Positions 58,550 through 64,000 of a DNA stretch of 64,000 nt are shown here, in pieces. The translations under genes were made by a program, and so were the position numbers. This DNA comes from Tipula vernalis. Its lineage: Eukaryota > Arthropoda > Insecta > Diptera > Tipulidae. How positions within the stretch are numbered: the first letter of the stretch is position 1; each line of letters begins with the position of its first letter. The notes below the pieces were generated by a model, which was not told where the DNA came from, searched no databases, and saw only the letters and a list, made by a program, of their open reading frames with translations. The stretch spans positions 21,513,409-21,577,408 of the forward strand of contig OY282558.1 of NCBI GenBank assembly GCA_958295665.1, given 5' to 3'.

Positions 58550-60513
58550 CTACTGGCCGCTACAAGATATGGTACATACTATCCAGGCTCATTGTTCTCC
58601 CTCCTAGATGTTGCAGTCTTTGCTGAAATATGGCTGGGCATTGGCACAGAATATGTTCCGCTGATTCCGCTTCCAGATCGCAGAAGCGGCATACATCTGT
58701 CGTACTTAGGCCCATCTTCTTAAGGTGATACCACAAGGGGACATGACCTGTGAGGAAGCCAGTAAGCAGCCTCAACTCAGGTTTCCTAAGTTCAAGACAC
58801 TCCTTAACCCTGACAGACGAAGGTGATATAAATTTCTTCGCCTGTCGTACAACTGGAATTCTGCGCCAGTAGGAGGACTTTTGAACATCCTCTCAGCGTT
58901 TTACCGCTGCTCTAAGGTGTCCATTAGTGACGCCGCAGAAGGGTTCTGGTCCAATAAATGGAGAGTCAGAACCCTCACGGGCGAGGCCATCAGCTGCCTC
59001 GTTTCCTTCGATTCCAGTATGACCTTCCAGTAGTCCCGAAGTACGCCCATAGAGTCTTTGACAGGCCCAGAAAGCCTTGGTGGCTCTATTTTGAACTTTC
59101 AACAAATGTTGGTTCCAGTTCAGTTTTTGATCTAGGATAACTCCTAGATATTTAACCTCGCTGGAAAAAGGAACAGTAGTACCGTTTAACGAGGGAGCTA
59201 TAAGCGCAAGCTTGTTCCTTCTCGTAAAAAAAGGAACAATGATAGTTTTGTTTGGATTGACACTGAGTCCTTCCTGGTAACACCAGTGCCATATTATATT
59301 GAGTGCATTTTGCATGCGAGCAGAAATAACCTCATCAAACTTGCCTCATCCGCATAGCCCTGGACATCAAACCCATGACTACTCAGAAGGACCAGTAGTC
59401 TGTCAATAACCAATGACCACAAAAGAGGAGATAGCCTCCTTGGGGACATCCCTTTACGGCCTTGATGGTTACTGACTCGCTACCTACTCTGGCAGTAATC
59501 TCACGATGTTTCAGCATGGAACGGATCTACCTAATTGTAGAAAGCGGAACCCTTTTTTTCCATTGCTGCCCTCTCTATAGATCCGTAGGAGGTATTATCA
59601 AACGCCCCCTCAATGTCCATAAAGGCACAAAGAGCAATTTCTTAATATGCCACTGCTTTTTCAATCCTCGTGACTAGACCGCAAAGGGCCATCACAGTGG
59701 ATCTACCAGTTTGATACGCAAACTGATCCCGATGCAGCGGATTTTTTCCAAGTCCAAGGACTTCACTTCTTATTTGATAGTCAAAGAGTTTTTCCATCTT
59801 CTTCAATAGAAACGATGTGAGGCTAATTGGCCGGTATGCCCTGGTCTGGATGTCTGGATGTCTGGACGACCCCCCCCCCCCCCTTTGGTATAAAGACCAC
59901 ATTTACCTTCCTCCACAGTTTCGGAATATAGTTAAAAGCATTACTTGCCCGAAACATCTGGATCATGCTGGGGAGTATTTCCTCAATACCTTTTCGATAT
60001 AAAGCTGGAAAGATACCATCCCCTTCAGCGGATTTGAAAGGTTTCAAAGACCCAATAGCCCCATCGCACCTTGCTGGGTGTGAATATTTTCCCAGAGAGA
60101 CTCCAGATCCTACTGTGAGGCGCATAGGCCACCTCACTTGAGGGATCATGAGGGTCCTCTTGGGCTACTACCACTACTGAATCCGGAAAGTGGATCTCTA
60201 GCAGTACCTCTAAAGTTTCCTTCCGGTTTTCAGTGAACCTCACATCTTGCTTCTGGAGAAGTCCTAAACCATTTGAATGATCCCTGGAAAGGAATTTCTG
60301 GAGAAGGGCTGCAGAGGGCAATTCATTGATTACCTCACAGAAATTTCTCCAGGTAGCCCTTTTGGATCTTCTTAATTCGAGATTATATTCCGTCCGTCGT
60401 GGCCCCTGGATTAGAGCCATGCCAATGTTTTGGCAAATAAACCTACGACAAAGGACGTCCGAGGCCTTTGCATGATGCAGGTTTATCTGTAGGCAGGCGA
60501 TGTATGCCTTCAT
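58550..60513 (-). pseudogene. LOA/I-like LINE ORF2 with RNase H remnant
   Basis: Starts (60513) with AYIACLQINLHHAKASDVLC RRF, the opening of an apurinic-type endonuclease. It then jumps to LRRSKRATWRNFCEVINELP, the post-endonuclease region, so most of the nuclease is deleted. RT follows: FKSAEGDGIFPALYRKGIEE, YRPISLTSFLLKKMEKLFD, QFAYQTGRSTVMALC, CAFMDIEGAFDNTSY, SPLLWSLVIDRLLVLLSSHG and GYADE. The catalytic second Asp is disturbed by a small deletion. Then VKYLGVILDQKLNWNQHLLK, and a jump at YGRTSGLLEGHTGIEGNEAA to the last part of RNase H. C-terminus: LLTGFLTGHVPLWYHLKKMG with a CRFCDLEAESAEHILCQCPA zinc-knuckle-like motif. A run of about 16 C lies at 59868-59883. Confidence 0.85.
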
Positions 60514-61515
60514 TTTTCCGAGGGGCTCTTCAGAAGGCCCTGCTCAGCCTCCTTTCTCCTTTGTCTTACTAGGTAATAAACGTAAAAGTAAGATTTGTAT
60601 TTTTGTAGTTTGGTCTTAGCCTTAGTACCAAACCAAACTACCGAAGGAATTTAATGAAAACGCTCATTTTTAAAGGGTTATATTTTATATACTTTAATAA
60701 TCCTTGGGGTAAAATCACGGGGCATGATATTTCTACTTTTTATTAGTAGATATATTGTGTGAGTGGCTCTTTATTTTATTGTCTCGAAAATTCGTAAATT
60801 TTGGGATTTCTGTTTAAAATAATATATTTGTCTATAAAAAAGCCAAAAAGTCATATGATTTAATTCATACGAAGTATAAAAGTATGTAATACAAAGCATA
60901 AAACAATTATGTAATATGTGTAAGTCATGAGTTAATTTCATAAATAAATATGCATTATTTTTCATTATACATGAATAACTAAACATAAATATTATTTTTA
61001 AAACATTATGAATATAATTCATAATAGATTAATAAGCCCTTATTCACAAACCATGAATAGTAAATATTTATTGTGAAATGGTCATGCACGGTGCCAAATC
61101 AAAAGGTTTTATTCATAATTCATATACCCTTTCTCATTTCTCTCTTTATATCGAAGACCGACTAAACTTAGCTGTGACACTTAACTAACGCACATCATCC
61201 TCGAATTAAAGCTCTCAGATTCTCATACTAAATAACAAAATTACGACCGAAACGGAACAATAGCGTAACATAAGTGAATCACTAAAATAAATACAGCAAA
61301 TTAATAACAAAAAAATAGAAAATATGAATTAAATAATTACCAAATGAATTAAGCATATTTAATAATTTCGTTCAAAATAATATACCACAGTTACTTTCAA
61401 AATTTATTATCAAGCTTATTTGTTAAAGACTAACACTAATATGCATTTTTATTAAATAGTAATTAGTTGTGTGACCTTCTTTTAGAATCACTTTCAAGCA
61501 CCGGCACGTCCAAAG
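60514..61515. other. No gene seen
   Basis: Left 150 bp may be the 5' untranslated part of the LOA/I-like element; the rest is AT-rich intron. Confidence 0.4.
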
Positions 61516-61519
61516 AGCC

Positions 61520-61960
61520 CAATAAAAAATTTGAATTCCATAACTTCTGTTTATTTTTATATTGCTTATTGGTAGCAGCTGTTTTTCACTTTATTCCATA
61601 AATGTTCGATCTGGTTCAGATGAGGTGGCTGATCCCGATTTTGTACGTCCACTATTTTAAATTCGCTAAAACAATCGTTTGCTGTCCTCGAGCTTTGCTT
61701 GGTCATTGTCTTTATATAAATACCAGCCTGAGGTGAGCAATAATTTTCCGTACTGCAAATAAAAATTGTTCTATCACCTATAACGAAATACGAAATTTCT
61801 TAGCCTTAATTATACAGATGACATTATTCGTAAACAATTGGTTGAAATAAATTCAAAGACCCAAAGCGTATCCAAACCAAATGTTGAAGCCAAAAAACAA
61901 AAGTCAATGTTTTTTGTTTCTAAACACCGACATTATCAACGATGGCATTTAAATACAAAT
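61520..61960 (-). pseudogene. Tc1/mariner-like transposase relic, C-terminal part
   Basis: Minus strand near 61720: LLTSGWYLYKDNDQAK, equivalent to the second-Asp block (QQDNDPKH). Near 61650-61570: VQNRDQPPHLNQIEHLWNKV then KNSCYQ and a stop, equivalent to DWPSQSPDLNPIEHLW with the catalytic Glu. The intervening frame is shifted. No inverted ends were identified. The third Tc1-like copy in the window, not closely similar to the other two. Confidence 0.65.
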
Positions 61961-62616
61961 TATCGCCCCAATATACGCAAAATACGATTAAACGGAATAC
62001 GATAATCTATTGGATTGAATACGCCAAGCCAGGTGTTTTTAGCAATACAACGACCCAAAGAATACCTCGAGGGAAACAAAACATGAGAAATACAAAAATA
62101 TACGAAAGTTGTAGAAATCAAGTTAATCGGGTTTGGAGTAAATAATTTTTATAAAGATCGATCTTTTCTAAGTCATTTTCCACTCAAACCTAAAAGAATT
62201 CTTAATCACATATCGTCAAATTTTATAATCGTTTCCATAAAATTCGAACAGCATTGCCAAATCCTAAAAATTGTATAACATAATTTCTAAAGAATTTGAA
62301 ATTAAATTTTAAATATTCATCAATTCTAAAATAAATAAAAATCTAATCAATTTTAGACGTACATTTTTTTTTAAACATCTTTTATCCTAAAATTGGATAA
62401 TTGGATATTTTATTAAATTAGCTGAAAATTCCGAAATATATTTTTTGACGTTTTTATCAGTTCAGCATTTTCAGCATGATGCTTTTCAACCTGGCACATT
62501 GTATAGAATCGAGTTTTGTTGTAAGGGTTACAAAAATTGTTAGGAAACTGAAATTAAATTCGTTTTTAGTTGGTCAAAATTAAAAATAATAAATTAAATT
62601 AATTTCTATTTTCCAG
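61961..62616. other. Intron end, no further gene
   Basis: AT-rich with recurrent TTCTAAA words, ending in the acceptor TTTCTATTTTCCAG of the 62617 exon. Confidence 0.5.
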
Positions 62617-62734
62617 GCTTACCATGTAACCGATGCAGCACTGGGATATTTTTCACCAAAACAAAGTCAAAATTTAAGTATACTTAGATTATCCTCATGT
62701 TGGGAGCTAACTAATCATGGTATTGTTAATATTG
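62617..62734 (+). CDS. Fbxl16: FBXL16-like F-box/LRR protein, next internal exon
   Basis: The exon starts after TTTCTATTTTCCAG and ends before donor GTGAGT at 62735. It holds 39 full codons plus one base, so the next intron is phase 1. The translation runs [18 protein letters not shown], then [18 protein letters not shown] and VNI. This is the LRR stretch that directly follows the 46435 exon in FBXL16 proteins, and reading frame and residue order continue without a gap. The split codon G|.. fits a valine at the start of the usual VHSLP segment, which must lie beyond the window. These repeats form the concave surface of the LRR solenoid. The surroundings are AT-rich and carry no competing coding signal. 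Confidence 0.88.
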
Positions 62735-64000
62735 GTGAGTACTAAAACTTTTTGAAAGTAAAACATTTAATTGGCGGAACTTCAAGGTAAACGACTTTAT
62801 AAACGAAAAACAGCCTCTTCAAAACTCTAATTGAAAATTATATTCTGTTCGTATGTAGATATATGTATATATGCATAAAACATTCATATCTCGCTAAATT
62901 TACATATTTAGTATGATGTTTAGTTAAAGTTAGAGTGAAGAGAGAGAGTCTAAGTACGTGCAAATAAAAAACTTGTACACATAAAACAATATCAGTAGAC
63001 ACAATTAAATGGGTTATTCAGTATGTGCTGTGTTGGGATTCTATTTACGGCACATACAGCAACAGTAATTCATAATTTTCTTGTTTTGTTGAATTTTTCT
63101 TCGGTTTTATATGTTTATATGAAAAACAAAAAATAAAAAAAGGTTTTCTCGTCTTTTCCTTTTGTTTTTCTTTTTTTTTTGTTTTATATAATTTTTCATA
63201 AACAAAATGTGTAATGAAAGTGAAAACATTATGTTTTCAATGCTCAAGGGAATTTTTGTTCGTTTCGTTACGTTCTGTACGTTTGATCGTTGTAATTTTA
63301 GTTATGGTTTGTTGCGAGATATGTAACCACACCCGCATAACATACAAAATATTTTGAATCAGAAGTTTCAACATAAAGACAATTACTTGCTGTGTTTGTA
63401 CGAATGATTATCTATTAGTGCAGAGACGTGGAAATACACACGCCGCACAAATAACGAAAATTCATGCGGGAAATGTTGATACCAAAAAAAAAATGTCGGT
63501 TTAAAATGGGCAGGAGTTGCTTGAGTTAACAGTTGTTTCGATTTAATTAAATACTGTGAAACCAGAAGACTTAGTTGTATTCTACAAAAATCACTCAACA
63601 CTACAATGAACGTAATTATGACGTACATATGTGCATGCTATATTTAAACCAACGTTAAATAAATCGATTAAAAATTACAAAATCACCTAAAATCTACTTG
63701 GCACATGACTAAAAACAACTTCCGCATAATTACGCAACCACACACTAATTAATGCATAAAACGCAACAATCAAATTTAATGTGTAACACAATTTTGGCCA
63801 CACAGTAAACTAATTAATTAACAATAATAAAAATAAATTGTAAGAAAATTTGTCAAATTCTAAGGCTACTTGGGCACTTGGCATCATTAAAGAATAAAAA
63901 TAATTATCATAATGACATTTCCGTTTTATTACACAGATCAATTTCGTTGCAAATTTGTTTCATTTGTTTGTGTTGAATGAGTTGTCTGTTGTCATCAAAA
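62735..64000. other. Start of the next FBXL16 intron, no exon seen
   Basis: Opens with GTGAGT. AT-rich with no transposon motifs recognised to the end of the window. The next exon should begin with the rest of a split codon (phase 1). Confidence 0.5.

Larger units (their letters stand above)
46609..62616 (+). other. 16,008-bp intron of the FBXL16-like gene
   Basis: Bounded by GTAAGT at 46609 and TTTTCCAG at 62609-62616, phase 0. It contains remnants of at least eight mobile elements, listed separately: a Sola-like transposase gene, two gypsy pieces, two LINEs, an LTR-like insert, a Tc1-like relic and a microsatellite pair. No further FBXL16 exon was seen inside it. Confidence 0.82.

Overview
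The window is eukaryotic, AT-rich and almost certainly from an insect, most likely a dipteran. It is nearly all intron and transposon debris. Only two pieces of a host gene are visible, both on the + strand: exons at 46435..46608 and 62617..62734. Together they encode leucine-rich repeats of an FBXL16-type F-box protein, separated by a 16,008-bp GT-AG intron. No upstream exon was found in the first 46 kb, which is either another very long intron or 5' flank.

Layout, left to right. 0.7-1.4 kb: an inverted and tandem repeat cluster. 5.7-6.0 kb: a 313-bp MITE with perfect 25-bp ends. 6.4-10.8 kb: a copia-type LTR retrotransposon remnant (minus strand), split by a 2.8-kb block that carries two oppositely oriented arrays of a 108-bp repeat. 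13.2-16.85 kb: a degenerate TCGAATTCTGA-type array into which a 1,559-bp Tc1-like element (minus strand, apparent intron in its transposase) has jumped. 20-20.85 kb: a second Tc1-like relic. 24.3-25.5 kb: a jockey-like LINE relic. 26.35-30.27 kb: a pogo/Tigger element holding a 1.9-kb hAT-like insertion. 32.8-35.5 kb: a LINE with RNase H, followed by an inverted-repeat element with 159-bp internal repeats. 37.6-38.96 kb: another jockey-like LINE.

Inside the FBXL16 intron: a decayed transposase-like gene with FAEN, SDG and HGxGAVDGIG motifs (49.1-50.9 kb, Sola-like as a best guess) set among recurrent GTCACATGTACGTTAT motifs; a Ty3/gypsy remnant (52-53.4 kb); a triple nest of LTR-like insert, LINE and ATACCATC array (54.2-57.3 kb); a gypsy RNase H scrap; a LOA/I-like LINE (58.55-60.5 kb); and a third Tc1-like relic.

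Every transposon reading frame is broken by stops, shifts or deletions, so the elements look inactive. More are antisense than sense to the host gene. No rRNA, convincing tRNA, CRISPR array or bacterial operon was seen. The strongest candidates for novelty are the decayed transposase gene with its motif array, the inverted 108-bp satellite and the intron-bearing Tc1-like transposase. Family assignments come from reading translated motifs, not from a search.
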